This document shows positions 1 to 8,541 of a stretch of DNA of 64,000 nt, piece by piece. Below the pieces are notes generated by a model. It was not told the origin of the DNA. It made no database searches and was given only the letters and a program-made list of their open reading frames with translations. The stretch lies in the NCBI RefSeq assembly GCF_003346865.1, contig NZ_QDKL01000003.1, forward strand, positions 310,001 to 374,000, in the 5' to 3' direction. How positions within the stretch are numbered: position 1 is the first letter of the stretch; the number at the start of each line of letters is the position of its first letter. The position numbers and the translations under genes are program-made. The DNA is from Halobacteriovorax vibrionivorans. Its GTDB lineage: Bacteria; Bdellovibrionota; Bacteriovoracia; Bacteriovoracales; Bacteriovoracaceae.

Positions 1-443
1 GCAATGGACAAGGTGATGATTGGGCAGTTGTAAAAGCACTACCAAATGAGCACACTGGACTTCTACCAGGTCAAGCACAAGGTTATTACCCAATCGCTAA
101 AGAAGTTCCACCAATTGGAACAATGCTTTCAATTACAGGATATGGAAGTGACCGTGGTGAATATGAAAGACACTTCGCTCAACAAAATAATTTTGGACCG
201 CTAAAAACTGTTGGTGGATCAATTTGGAATGGTGGACACAGACCTGCCCTTCTAGAGCATAGAGTTGATACAATGGGTGGTAACTCTGGTTCAAGTATTA
301 TCAATCTTGAAACTGGTGAAATCATTGGTGTTCACTCTCATGGTGGATGTTACACAAGTGATGATAGCAAGAATGCAGGAACAGTTCTTCAACTTCACCC
401 AGAATTCAAAGCAGCAGTTGAAAGCTGTCTAGCATCTGAATAA
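1..443 (+). CDS. Secreted trypsin/V8-like serine protease, 5' truncated by window edge
   Basis: The reading frame (codons from position 3) is open from the window start to TAA at 441-443, so this is the C-terminal part of a longer gene. It keeps a GDDWAV segment matching the catalytic Asp region of chymotrypsin-fold proteases and a TMGGNSGSS segment with the nucleophilic Ser, followed by IGVHSHGGC, the usual substrate-pocket strand. The His part and any signal peptide lie upstream of the window. The next gene at 587 is a clear paralogue with the same motifs in the same order, including the final Cys near the C terminus, so this is one copy of a tandem pair. By analogy it is probably exported and digests protein outside the cell or in prey. 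Substrate specificity cannot be read from the sequence. Confidence 0.85.
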   Translation, partial: NGQGDDWAVVKALPNEHTGLLPGQAQGYYPIAKEVPPIGTMLSITGYGSDRGEYERHFAQQNNFGPLKTVGGSIWNGGHRPALLEHRVDTMGGNSGSSIINLETGEIIGVHSHGGCYTSDDSKNAGTVLQLHPEFKAAVESCLASE

Positions 444-472
444 TATCAAATAAATAAAATTTAAATCTATAG

Positions 473-499
473 AAAGCCTCCAGTTTGGAGGCTTTTTTT
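473..499 (+). terminator. Rho-independent terminator after the first protease
   Basis: Stem AAGCCTCC / GGAGGCTT with a 5-nt loop (482-486), followed by a run of seven T. It sits 30 nt after the protease stop codon. Confidence 0.9.
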
Positions 500-586
500 G
501 TCTATAAAAGATTCAAAAATATAGATTCTGCCCTCGCCGTGCGTTATTTTAAATCATTCAAATATTAATTAAATGCGGGGAAGACT

Positions 587-1351
587 TTGAAAACATTATT
601 CATCTTACTATTTGTATTACCTATAACGACATTAGCAAATAATAAGTCCATTTGTGGATTTGACGATCGTGTACCATCAAAAAACCCAAAAGTAGCTCGT
701 GCATTAAAGTCGCTAACGTCCAGAAATGGCTGTACTGTAACGATGATCTCTAACTCGTGCGCTATCTCTGTTGGCCACTGTAAAAAAGACCTCAAGATTA
801 TTGAATTCAACACACCAGAGTCAACTAAAGAAGGTATTCAGCATCCTTCTCCAATGGATATATACTACGTTAATCAAGAAAGCTTAGTTTATAAGAATAA
901 TGGACCAGGAGATGACTGGGCAGTTATGAAAGTTGAAAATAACGAATTCACGAACTATGCCCCTGGAGAAGTACAAGGCCATTACAAAGTAGCAAGTGAG
1001 ATGCCTGAACCAGGTGCTTTTATAAAGATCACAGGCTATGGATACGACGATGAGTTTGAGAAAAACTTTGCTCAACAAACTAATATTGGAGAATTAAAAT
1101 CATATGGTGCACAGGAGCGCTATAGAAACCTGCCAGGCCTAATTTCACATAAAGTTGATACGATGGGTGGAAACTCTGGCTCAAGTATTGTTGAAGCAAA
1201 GAATAATCAAGTCATTGGAGTTCACTCACACGGCGGATGTAATATGAGTCACTACTCGAATACAATGAATAAGGGTACAAGTATCATTCTAAATGAAGAG
1301 TTTAATAAGGCCGTTAAAGAGTGTCTTGATTCAGAAAAAGAAGAAGATTAG
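587..1351 (+). CDS. Secreted trypsin/V8-like serine protease (paralogue of preceding gene)
   Basis: 254 residues with a signal peptide at residues 1-18 (hydrophobic core LFILLFVLPITTLA). The catalytic triad of the chymotrypsin fold is visible: His in ISVGHC (about residue 65), Asp in PGDDWAV (about 109) and Ser in MGGNSGSS (about 201). The start is TTG at 587, chosen because a GCGGGGAAG Shine-Dalgarno lies 4-8 nt upstream and the signal peptide begins there. It shares the GDDWAV, ITGYG, FAQQ, VDTMGGNSGSS and GVHSHGGC segments with the truncated upstream gene, so the two arose by tandem duplication. The C terminus is acidic (KEEED). Likely a secreted degradative protease; specificity is unknown. 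Confidence 0.9.
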   Translation: MKTLFILLFVLPITTLANNKSICGFDDRVPSKNPKVARALKSLTSRNGCTVTMISNSCAISVGHCKKDLKIIEFNTPESTKEGIQHPSPMDIYYVNQESLVYKNNGPGDDWAVMKVENNEFTNYAPGEVQGHYKVASEMPEPGAFIKITGYGYDDEFEKNFAQQTNIGELKSYGAQERYRNLPGLISHKVDTMGGNSGSSIVEAKNNQVIGVHSHGGCNMSHYSNTMNKGTSIILNEEFNKAVKECLDSEKEED

Positions 1352-1355
1352 AAAT

Positions 1356-1386
1356 AAAAAAGCCTCTCTTTCGAGAGGCCTTTAAA
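1356..1386. terminator. Bidirectional terminator between convergent genes
   Basis: Stem AAGCCTCTC / GAGAGGC-CTT with loop TTTC. On the minus strand it is followed by a strong T tract (TTTTTTATTT); on the plus strand by a weaker TTTAAATT. It lies between the stops of the protease (1351) and the poly-lysine gene (1387). Confidence 0.85.
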
Positions 1387-2163
1387 TTATGATTTCTTTT
1401 TCTTCTTACCTTTCTTTTTCTTCTTACCTTTCTTCTTACGATTTTTTGCAATAAAGACACCTGCTCCAACCATAAGGGCCAAGATAATATATAAAGTCAT
1501 ATCATCGCCACCAGAGCCTTTACCTTGCTTGCGTTGTCCGCCAACTCCAATATCCTGAAGACCTGTTTCACTATCCAGGAAGTCACCTGATGCTCCTGGT
1601 ACAGCTTCACCTTTATTTCCTGCAAGTTTTAATCCGTCAGCATTACTCTTAATACGTGAGAACACCTGCATCGTTTCAATAATTTTATCAAAAATTGGCT
1701 TATAAGTTTGGTAGTGTTCTTTTGCTACAGAGAATGTTACCGCAACACCAAGCTCTCCCTTAACTGTTGCCATATAACGAGTATAGAAGCCTGGAACCTC
1801 ACTTGATAAGTGAAGAGAATCAACCCATGTGTGACCTTGGCCTTGAATCTTTTTCATTCTTGTATATGAAGGCTCAGAGATCTGACTCTTACCACCAGGT
1901 AGTTTAAAAGTTTTTGCTTGTTCCAAGTAAGCCTTGTATTGAATAAGATCATCTTGCTTACCACGATGTTTGGCAGCAAAAATAATAATGGCCTCTTTCT
2001 TTCTTCGATCATTTGTCGACTGACAAACATATTCACTTCCTTCAATTGCACATTCCCAACCATTAGGTAGCTCAAATTCCAAGAAATTAGATGTATAAGG
2101 TTTGGCAACGATACTTGAAGCGGCCAATAAGTAGAAAGCAATCAGAATATGCTTTATCATCAA
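1387..2163 (-). CDS. Exported protein with C-terminal membrane anchor and poly-lysine tail
   Basis: 258 residues, not recognised as a named family. Residues 1-20 form a signal peptide ending at SIVAKP. Residues 25-170 look like one globular domain (FELPNGWEC near the start, two Cys). This is followed by a Gly-rich linker (GKGSGGDD), a transmembrane segment at about 223-238 (LYIILALMVGAGVFIA) and a tail of almost pure Lys/Gly. The layout globular domain, GG linker, membrane helix, basic cluster is similar in outline to C-terminal sorting tags such as GlyGly-CTERM, but the tail is much longer than usual. The tail is coded by an 18-bp tandem repeat. Likely anchored in the inner membrane with the domain in the periplasm. 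Confidence 0.6.
   Translation of the reverse strand: MMIKHILIAFYLLAASSIVAKPYTSNFLEFELPNGWECAIEGSEYVCQSTNDRRKKEAIIIFAAKHRGKQDDLIQYKAYLEQAKTFKLPGGKSQISEPSYTRMKKIQGQGHTWVDSLHLSSEVPGFYTRYMATVKGELGVAVTFSVAKEHYQTYKPIFDKIIETMQVFSRIKSNADGLKLAGNKGEAVPGASGDFLDSETGLQDIGVGGQRKQGKGSGGDDMTLYIILALMVGAGVFIAKNRKKKGKKKKKGKKKKKS
1393..1440 (-). repeat. 18-bp tandem repeat coding the poly-lysine tail
   Basis: Two identical 18-bp copies (1393-1410 and 1411-1428) and a partial third (1429-1440), each coding GKKKKK. Such a repeat can change copy number by slippage in steps of six residues without breaking the frame. Confidence 0.85.
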
Positions 2164-2242
2164 TAAATCCTTTTTGTGTTTATATTCAATATTTTATCTT
2201 AACTTAAAATTATATCAAAGGTTAAATATTTCCTAATATCAA

Positions 2243-3433
2243 CTACTTAATTCTGGCCGCAAAGCCTTTTTGAATTGGCATCTTTCTATAACGAGTAACA
2301 ATCTTCACAATTGAAGAGGCACTTGCAACTTCATACACCATTCCCTTTGCCACTAAAATATTTCCACCAAAGTAGTCAGTTTTATAAATATCCACAATAT
2401 TACCTTTTTGAATATCATCTAGGCTTCCGTGATCAATCTTAATAAAGACACCTCGTGGAGAAACTTTAATAACATTTGCTTCAATGGTGTATTCTTTAAA
2501 GCTTTCTTCAAATTTTTGTTGAGCGCTAACCCCACCAGTTGTCCATTGAACACCTAGTGAAGCATAGATATCCTTATCTGTAGAAGTCGCAAGTACAGTT
2601 GAGCCGACTTTTCCATATATTAAATATTTATTTTTAATGATGGTTTGAGCGGTAGCATCAAGGGCCAAGAATTGACGATTAATAGAATTCCATCTTGATG
2701 TATAGCCACTTGATACAGCTGGCTTTGTCTGTGGTGAATCTGTATACTCATCTCCACCTAAACTATAGACTCCATTTGCTGATAGCCAAAATGCCCAATC
2801 GACATAGTGCTTAACCCATCTCGCTTCAAATGGGATTTCTGAAGAAATAGGGGCCCCAGGGATTCGATAACCAATTTTAAAATCATATGAGGTCCATTTA
2901 GTAGAATCAAATTTTGCAAGGAAATTAAACTCAATATCGTTTCCGCCATCTCCGAGAATAACTTCATCACTAGGAGCTGCATTTGCATAGGTATCAACAG
3001 AGTAGGGCCTAAATCGATACAAAGCGCTTATTGCAAAGTCGCGACCTCTCTTCTTACCAAGCCCGTAAATAACACCAGCATAAAATGATTCAAGACCTGC
3101 ATTAGTAATCGTCTCTACAGAGTCTCCACTACTAACGTAGCGGGCCTTTAACCCGGCCAAGAGTTGAAAGTTATCCATGATTGCATATTGATAATTAATA
3201 TTGGCATCAAATAGAAAGTAGCTTACTTCATCATTATAGATTACTTCATTTCCATCAACATCATGCTGAGAAAGAGTCGATGAGAGATCAAACGAAAGAT
3301 CAACCCAAGAAGCACCTTTAGATAAGAGCTTTGCTTCAGATCGATAGATTCGATCATTGGCATAGGAATTATTTTTAGCAAATAATGATAGTATAACTAC
3401 TAAAGAAAAAACGAATAACTTAATGATTTCCAT
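2243..3433 (-). CDS. Exported outer-membrane barrel-like protein
   Basis: 396 residues with a signal peptide (residues 1-25, ending NSYANDR). The middle (about 60-310) alternates polar and aromatic residues with frequent Gly and Tyr (for example YALGLK- and YRFRPYS-like strands), as expected of an outer-membrane beta barrel. The last ~70 residues (GNIVDIYKTDYFGG, VAKGMVYEVASASSIVKIV) look like a separate small beta domain with alternating Val and Lys, similar in style to FlgT-type C-terminal domains. The start ATG at 3433 has no clear Shine-Dalgarno. It is followed downstream by the poly-lysine protein on the same strand, 79 nt away. Function unknown; a transport or structural role in the outer membrane is the simplest guess. 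Confidence 0.55.
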   Translation of the reverse strand: MEIIKLFVFSLVVILSLFAKNNSYANDRIYRSEAKLLSKGASWVDLSFDLSSTLSQHDVDGNEVIYNDEVSYFLFDANINYQYAIMDNFQLLAGLKARYVSSGDSVETITNAGLESFYAGVIYGLGKKRGRDFAISALYRFRPYSVDTYANAAPSDEVILGDGGNDIEFNFLAKFDSTKWTSYDFKIGYRIPGAPISSEIPFEARWVKHYVDWAFWLSANGVYSLGGDEYTDSPQTKPAVSSGYTSRWNSINRQFLALDATAQTIIKNKYLIYGKVGSTVLATSTDKDIYASLGVQWTTGGVSAQQKFEESFKEYTIEANVIKVSPRGVFIKIDHGSLDDIQKGNIVDIYKTDYFGGNILVAKGMVYEVASASSIVKIVTRYRKMPIQKGFAARIK

Positions 3434-3489
3434 ACGTTTAATAGAATAACGTACATTTTTATTCTTTTATAGAAGTAGTATTCTTTTAC

Positions 3490-4110
3490 CTAGCTAACCA
3501 ACTTATACTGTAAGTAACCGAGTTTTTTTATACGAATAGAGGTATACCATTTGTGATTCTTGGCCCAAGACTTAAAGCTGATATCTTGCTTTTTAGCTAA
3601 TGAGGCCAAAGAATGAAGGCCAACACTATTTGATGGATCCTGTTCACTGAAGTCTTGTGAAATCGTATTCTCAAAGATTAGCTCAATTGATTCATCAATA
3701 GATGTGATAAATACTTTTAAATCCTTCTTATTCGACCAGAGAAAGATATTTTTTACGATATTTTTTATCATTCGTTCAAAAAGGGCGATATCAAGATCAA
3801 GAGTGCTATCACTTAAGTCCTTATCGAGCTTAATTGAGAATTCTAAGTTATAAAGTTTAAATTGCTCAGAAATATACGTTGTAAGTTGTTCAACCGTTAA
3901 CGTTTTTGCTTTGGCCGTAAGCTTATCAAATTGCGAGGCTATTTGATTTTCCAGGGCCTGAATCTCTTGGTAAATCAGGGCCAAGGATTCTTTGCCCATT
4001 CCATCAACATCATTCTCTCTTGCTTCGAGAAATAATTTAAGGCCATGAGTGTGATTGAGAAGATCATGTAAGAAGTGAATGGCTTCATTTTCTGGTATTT
4101 TCTTCGACAT
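3490..4110 (-). CDS. Histidine-kinase-like protein with degenerate ATPase domain
   Basis: 206 residues with no transmembrane segment. The start contains a dimerisation/H-box-like helix, FLHDLLNHTHGLKLFLE, with candidate phospho-acceptor His15 followed by Asp, as in HisKA_3 or Spo0B-like helices. Residues 60-110 form a linker helix and strand. A possible N-box is at about 112-124 (FERMIKNIVKNIF), but the G-boxes (DxGxG, GxGL) are missing; only ENT and VGLHSL remain. So it may bind no ATP and act as a phosphotransfer or scaffold protein rather than a kinase. No partner regulator is adjacent. It lies directly downstream of eno, and the hairpin between them covers its likely ribosome binding site. 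Confidence 0.55.
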   Translation of the reverse strand: MSKKIPENEAIHFLHDLLNHTHGLKLFLEARENDVDGMGKESLALIYQEIQALENQIASQFDKLTAKAKTLTVEQLTTYISEQFKLYNLEFSIKLDKDLSDSTLDLDIALFERMIKNIVKNIFLWSNKKDLKVFITSIDESIELIFENTISQDFSEQDPSNSVGLHSLASLAKKQDISFKSWAKNHKWYTSIRIKKLGYLQYKLVS

Positions 4111-4153
4111 ATAAAAGGCCTCTCTTCATATTTTACAAAGTAGGAGAGGCCTT
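4111..4153 (-). terminator. eno terminator overlapping the ribosome binding site of the next gene
   Basis: Perfect 10-bp arms AAGGCCTCTC (4115-4124) and GAGAGGCCTT (4144-4153) with a 19-nt loop, followed on the minus strand by a short T-rich run. The second arm on the minus strand contains GAGAGG, 8 nt before the ATG at 4110, so the same hairpin could both end eno transcription and hide the Shine-Dalgarno of the kinase-like gene. Confidence 0.75.
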
Positions 4154-4165
4154 GTATTGAAAGAT

Positions 4166-5458
4166 TTAGATTAAACCATCAAAGGCGGCATTACTGCCAA
4201 GGGCCTCTTCAATTCTTAATAATTGATTGTATTTTGCAAGACGGTCACTTCTTGAAGCTGATCCAGTCTTGATTAACCCACTTGAAGTTGCAACAGCAAG
4301 ATCTGCAATAAATGCATCACTTGTTTCACCAGAGCGATGTGAAATAATCGCTTGGAAATTATTATCAAAAGCAAGCTTTAGTGTTTCAAATGTCTCAGTA
4401 AGAGAACCAATTTGGTTGATCTTAACTAAGATTGAGTTGGCCTGTTTCTTCTCAATTCCTTCAGCAAGAATTTTCTTATTTGTTACAAATAAGTCATCCC
4501 CTACTAGAAGAATCTTTTCACCAAGCTTTTCAGTCAGACTTACCCAACCATCATAATCAGCTTCATCAAGGCCATCTTCAATTGAATATATCGGATACTT
4601 TGAGACTAAATTTGAGTAATAATCAACCATATCAGAGCTTGATAACTCTTTTCCTTGCATTTTATACTTACCATCTTTGTAGAACTCACTAGCGGCCGAA
4701 TCAAGGCTGATACTAATGTCCTTACCTGGTGTATAACCGGCCTTCTCAATGGCCACTAGAATAAGGTCTAGCGCCTCTTCGTGTGAAGAAAGGCTTGGTG
4801 CAAATCCACCTTCGTCACCAACATTTGTTGAATAATTTTTCTCAGTTAATACTTTCTTTAGCGAATGAAATGTTTCAACACCAGCTCTTAAGTTTTCACT
4901 AAATGACTTATCCATATGAGGAACGATCATAAACTCTTGAATATCGAGATTATTTGAAGCGTGTTCACCACCATTGATAATATTCATTAGAGGTGCTGGA
5001 AGACGTGTTTTATTACTTGCAGTTGGTACCTTAAGGTCTTCTCTTAAGTATTGCCAAAGAGGTTTACCTAATTCGAGAGCACCAGCGCGTGCAACACACA
5101 TTGAAACCGCTAAGATTGCATTGGCCCCAAGTTTTTCCTTATTCTCTGTACCATCAATTTCAAGCATAAGCGCATCAATTGCCTTCAAATCAAATACATT
5201 CATCCCAATCAACTTTGGTGCAATATATTCAGTAATATTTGAAAGGGCCTTCTTAACAGACTTTCCAAGATAATAAGACTTGTCACCATCTCTAAGCTCA
5301 AGTGCTTCTTTTGAACCAGTTGATGCTCCAGAAGGAACAGCGGCACGGGCCATAAACCCATTTTCAGTCACAAGATCAACTTCAACAGTTGGATTACCTC
5401 TTGAGTCCAGAATTTGACGGGGAGTAATTGATTTAATTTTTGCGATTTTTTCAGACAT
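4166..5458 (-). CDS. eno: Enolase (phosphopyruvate hydratase)
   Basis: Converts 2-phosphoglycerate to phosphoenolpyruvate in glycolysis. The 430-residue length is typical. Visible motifs in order: [58 protein letters not shown], the metal ligand and catalytic region [10 protein letters not shown], the catalytic Lys in [28 protein letters not shown] and [22 protein letters not shown] place the start at the ATG at 5458 (MSEKIAK), because AAGGA lies 7 nt upstream; the in-frame TTG at 5464 would leave only 2 nt. A hairpin terminator follows. Essential central-metabolism gene; nothing unusual in the active site. Confidence 0.98.
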   Translation of the reverse strand: MSEKIAKIKSITPRQILDSRGNPTVEVDLVTENGFMARAAVPSGASTGSKEALELRDGDKSYYLGKSVKKALSNITEYIAPKLIGMNVFDLKAIDALMLEIDGTENKEKLGANAILAVSMCVARAGALELGKPLWQYLREDLKVPTASNKTRLPAPLMNIINGGEHASNNLDIQEFMIVPHMDKSFSENLRAGVETFHSLKKVLTEKNYSTNVGDEGGFAPSLSSHEEALDLILVAIEKAGYTPGKDISISLDSAASEFYKDGKYKMQGKELSSSDMVDYYSNLVSKYPIYSIEDGLDEADYDGWVSLTEKLGEKILLVGDDLFVTNKKILAEGIEKKQANSILVKINQIGSLTETFETLKLAFDNNFQAIISHRSGETSDAFIADLAVATSSGLIKTGSASRSDRLAKYNQLLRIEEALGSNAAFDGLI

Positions 5459-5552
5459 ATCCAAATCCTTAGTTTTATCTAAATATCATTATCTTTATAC
5501 AAAGCTGGCCGATATTGTATCGTTAAAATTCAAGGATCGTCACTTTTTTAAC

Positions 5553-6344
5553 CTAAAAAAACGGAAATCCTTTAAGGTTTTCTTTTTTGACAATGCGCCA
5601 TTGTTCTTTAGTTGCAGCTTTTGAAGTATCTCGAAAATAAAAGTAGTCTCTGATTTCCTGTGTTTCATCAAGCTTATTAACAAGGCAAGAGGCCATATGC
5701 TTGGCCACATGAGCACAAGGAGAAATGGAAGTAGTCCCTAAGACTTTTTCAAAAACCTCACTTACAAATGGATAATGTGTACAACCTAAAATAATGTAAT
5801 CAAAACTGTCCTTAGTAGATTTTGTAAAAACAGAACTCTTAATCTCTTCTTCAATTTTATGTGTATCGAGGCGTCCTGAATCAAAAGCTTCTTCAATTAG
5901 CTTCGCAAGCATCTTTGATGTTCGGTACTCAAGAGTATGATTCGCATCGTATTTTTGCTGAAGGTACTTAAAGCGATTTGAGTCGGCCGTTAACTGAGTT
6001 GTTAAACATACTCCCCTTTTACTAATAAGTTCAGGCCTTAAATTTATGACGTTGATAAATGGCTCAATTCCAAAAAAGCGAATTTGAGGAAAGTTACTTC
6101 TTAATTCATCAATTGCCATTGCTGTAGCAGAGTTACATGCGATTAGAATGGTATCAATATCAATACTTAGAAATTCATTAACAATAGCTTCACAATAAGA
6201 ATAAACCTCTTGTTTAGTCTTATTTCCATAAGGTGCATTTAGACGATCTGCAAGATAGTAAATATCATAACGATCCATGTAATGGGCCACTTCCTTAAGG
6301 ACACTTAATCCGCCAATTCCTGAATCAAAAATTCCAATCTTCAA
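5553..6344 (-). CDS. murI: Glutamate racemase
   Basis: Makes D-glutamate for peptidoglycan. 263 residues, typical length. FDSGIGGLSVL at 6-16 with catalytic Asp7, ADRLNAPYGNK near 32-42, first catalytic Cys70 in IACNSATA and second Cys188 in LGCTHYPF. The start codon is TTG at 6344, supported by AAGGTG 7 nt upstream and by the family N terminus beginning right there. It stands alone, 88 nt upstream of eno on the same strand, and diverges from the unknown gene at 6404. Confidence 0.96.
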   Translation of the reverse strand: MKIGIFDSGIGGLSVLKEVAHYMDRYDIYYLADRLNAPYGNKTKQEVYSYCEAIVNEFLSIDIDTILIACNSATAMAIDELRSNFPQIRFFGIEPFINVINLRPELISKRGVCLTTQLTADSNRFKYLQQKYDANHTLEYRTSKMLAKLIEEAFDSGRLDTHKIEEEIKSSVFTKSTKDSFDYIILGCTHYPFVSEVFEKVLGTTSISPCAHVAKHMASCLVNKLDETQEIRDYFYFRDTSKAATKEQWRIVKKENLKGFPFF

Positions 6345-6369
6345 ATACTTACACCTTGAAAAATTAAAC

Positions 6370-6397
6370 TAGACATCCTGCCAAAAAAGATTATTTT
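6370..6397 (+). promoter_or_regulatory. Sigma70-type promoter giving a probable leaderless mRNA
   Basis: TAGACA, 16-nt spacer, TATTTT. Only 6 nt separate the -10 box from the ATG at 6404, so transcription should begin at or beside the A of the start codon. No Shine-Dalgarno is present before this gene. Confidence 0.55.
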
Positions 6398-6403
6398 ACC
6401 TCT

Positions 6404-7180
6404 ATGGCATTATTTAAAATATTAAAGAACTTTATGACGTTAAGTCAAAGAAAGCGATTAGAAAAAGAATCCACGAAGGAGATTCTTTTGGAAAATATTA
6501 ATGATCTTCTAAATAAGAAGAATGAAGATCATATTAATAATTTAAGGATCTGCCTGGCCCATAATACATTTGAAAAAGTGGCCATAAAAGATTTGCGAAA
6601 AAACCTACATGATACATACCTAAGTTTCGACTACAACCTAGAGTCAGGAAAACAAGCTGGTCACATTATTCATCTCGATCAGGATTCAACTTTGCACCTT
6701 GTTAAAGATGGCTATATTGAATACCAAAAAGAGATGGCCGAATTTGATATTGCACAAATCGAAGATAAGACCACAAAGTTCATTATTGATAATGCCATTA
6801 AAGAACTGACAAAAATAACTCCACAAGCAACCTTTAACAACGAAGACAAATCACTTGAATGGCTTAAAGTTACTCTTCTAACGTTAAAGAAGTCTCTTGA
6901 TAAAATCGATCATCAAACAACGATACAAAGCTACAAGATATACTTTGGTGAATGGGAAGAAAATCCTATTCTACGCTTCATGATTTATAATCTTGATATT
7001 AAGTTGGCCTTTTCTCAGAATGAGCTTCTTCTAGAAGTTAGAAATAAAGAAAACCGTCAAGACTTTGATGAGAATGCAAAGCTATACCAAGCTTCATTTA
7101 AACAACTTCACAATGAAGTATTAAATGAAATAATAAATGTATTTATTAAATTAAAAGAAGTGAGAAATCGACCGCAGTAA
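6404..7180 (+). CDS. Uncharacterised cytoplasmic protein
   Basis: 258 residues, no signal peptide or membrane segment, no family recognised. Highly charged and Lys/Glu/Asn-rich, with long predicted helices at both ends (for example residues 15-40 and 215-255), and a central beta-rich part around IHLDQDSTLHLVKDGYIEY. The gene has no ribosome binding site; the promoter placed immediately before ATG suggests a leaderless transcript. The stop codon lies inside the stem-loop of its own terminator. No neighbour gives a functional hint. Confidence 0.6.
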   Translation: MALFKILKNFMTLSQRKRLEKESTKEILLENINDLLNKKNEDHINNLRICLAHNTFEKVAIKDLRKNLHDTYLSFDYNLESGKQAGHIIHLDQDSTLHLVKDGYIEYQKEMAEFDIAQIEDKTTKFIIDNAIKELTKITPQATFNNEDKSLEWLKVTLLTLKKSLDKIDHQTTIQSYKIYFGEWEENPILRFMIYNLDIKLAFSQNELLLEVRNKENRQDFDENAKLYQASFKQLHNEVLNEIINVFIKLKEVRNRPQ

Positions 7181-7208
7181 GAGACTGCGGCCTATATATT
7201 TTTATTTT
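7172..7208 (+). terminator. Terminator embedding the stop codon of the preceding gene
   Basis: Stem CCGCAGT (7172-7178) / ACTGCGG (7184-7190), loop AAGAG, then a T-rich tract ending in ATTTTTATTTT. The TAA stop codon (7178-7180) is split between stem and loop, so a terminating ribosome would cover the left arm. Confidence 0.8.
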
Positions 7209-8077
7209 CTAATTACTTTCTTATCAAGTTTATCGACGAATGCTACCGCTGAAGTATTAGAGATTGCAGTGTATTGATACGAATCTAAAATTTCAGACTG
7301 AACATCTTTTTTAAGCACATATATATTTTGTAGCTTTTTCTTATCTGTATTTGACTTAGCAAGGCCCTCAAGTTGTTTATTAATTGCCTTAAGCTCACCA
7401 ATATATGTATTAATTTGAATCTCTTCACCAAGACCTAGCATTTTATTCTTGGCCTCTTTAAAGATAGAAACTAATCCCTTATCTTTCTTTTGAGTATTAT
7501 TAAGTGTTGCTACAACTTCATAACTTGCACGACAATTAGTGATTCGCCCAGAAAGTTTCGGACATTCAAATTTTAACTTTTTAATTTCATACTTAACAGT
7601 TGTCTGATCTTTAAATCCGATTCTAGACATTAAACGATTAAGGTTTGAAGTAATATCATTTTTAAGAACCTTAGCTGCTTGCTTACTCTCCAATGTTAAT
7701 CCACCATGAGAAAGCTTTGCCATTGTAGTGGCCTTATTTGAATTGATTTTTACTATTTTTTCTTTCGAAATATCGAGATTAATTAGACTTGTCTTCGTTG
7801 TGAAAATCGACTCATCAACTGCCACTTCAACACTCTCAACTTGCTTCTTCTTATCTTTAATCTCAACTTCTAACGATGGCCTTTCAATTCGAGTAAATGC
7901 AAGCTCTTTAAACTCACCATTACCGTGATTTTTCATCGTAAAAATTTGCTTTGATTTTAATCTAACTGAGATAGAGCTAATATCGTCTTTAATATTTGCA
8001 TCTGTGGCAAATGTTAACCCTGCATAAGTGACTAGGGCCAACTTCAGAATGTTTCTACTGAAAGCACTTAATTTCAT
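7202..8077 (-). CDS. Exported protein of unknown function
   Basis: 291 residues with a signal peptide (residues 1-24, LKLALVTYAGLTFATDA). The rest is Lys- and Ser-rich, mostly alternating beta strand and helix, with two Cys (FECPK and ITNCRA) that could pair in the periplasm. The final third (about 195-291) is helical. The ATG at 8077 is preceded by GAGAGG about 10 nt upstream. No domain recognised; not obviously linked to its neighbours. Confidence 0.6.
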   Translation of the reverse strand: MKLSAFSRNILKLALVTYAGLTFATDANIKDDISSISVRLKSKQIFTMKNHGNGEFKELAFTRIERPSLEVEIKDKKKQVESVEVAVDESIFTTKTSLINLDISKEKIVKINSNKATTMAKLSHGGLTLESKQAAKVLKNDITSNLNRLMSRIGFKDQTTVKYEIKKLKFECPKLSGRITNCRASYEVVATLNNTQKKDKGLVSIFKEAKNKMLGLGEEIQINTYIGELKAINKQLEGLAKSNTDKKKLQNIYVLKKDVQSEILDSYQYTAISNTSAVAFVDKLDKKVIRK

Positions 8078-8250
8078 TTATTTCTATCCTCTCGTCCTAA
8101 TGTGTGTGTTCTTTTTCCATATTCATTCTATCAATTCAAAAGACTATTTTCTTGCTCGTTGAAAATATGAAAGGCCATGTTAAAAAATTTGTCACTAAAA
8201 TTTAGTCAAAGATTACAGACACTTGCAGGAATCTGCGTAGTACAAAATAA

Positions 8251-8278
8251 TTGCTTTTTATTTTATTGTAATTACAAT
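8251..8278 (+). promoter_or_regulatory. Promoter with a palindromic -10 region, probable leaderless mRNA
   Basis: TTGCTT, 16-nt spacer, TACAAT, then 7 nt to the ATG at 8286. The -10 box is half of a perfect 14-bp palindrome ATTGTAATTACAAT (8265-8278). No Shine-Dalgarno precedes the gene. Confidence 0.55.
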
Positions 8279-8285
8279 TAATTAT

Positions 8286-8534
8286 ATGAAGATTGATGTA
8301 GATATTGACAAGTTTTCAGGGGGTTATAAGCTTACTTTCCCTCTTAGTGAATTCAACGACTTAACAGACTCTAAGATGGCCATTGCCATTATTAAAGTCT
8401 TCAGTGCCGATATGGAGCTTGAGCCAGAGCTCAGTCCTGATGACATTGATGACATAATTGATAAGACCAAAGAGCTAGAGCAAGAGCGCTTTATCGTGGA
8501 AATCTACGAAGACGGTATTGAAGTCGATATTTAG
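8286..8534 (+). CDS. Small acidic protein of unknown function
   Basis: 82 residues, strongly acidic (many Asp/Glu, including EPELSPDDIDDIIDKTKELEQE), no signal peptide or membrane helix. The order appears to be beta strand, helix, helix, beta strand. The predicted promoter lies directly before ATG, so the mRNA seems leaderless. It ends 7 nt before the convergent stop of the CpaF-like gene, with no terminator between. Coding likelihood rests on the clean frame and promoter placement. The family is not recognised. Confidence 0.55.
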   Translation: MKIDVDIDKFSGGYKLTFPLSEFNDLTDSKMAIAIIKVFSADMELEPELSPDDIDDIIDKTKELEQERFIVEIYEDGIEVDI

Positions 8535-8541
8535 ATAATTC

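Noticed and set aside
8265-8278. ATTGTAATTACAAT as a stand-alone operator
   Set aside because: Its right half is the -10 box TACAAT of a promoter, so the symmetry may be accidental; it is listed only with the promoter.
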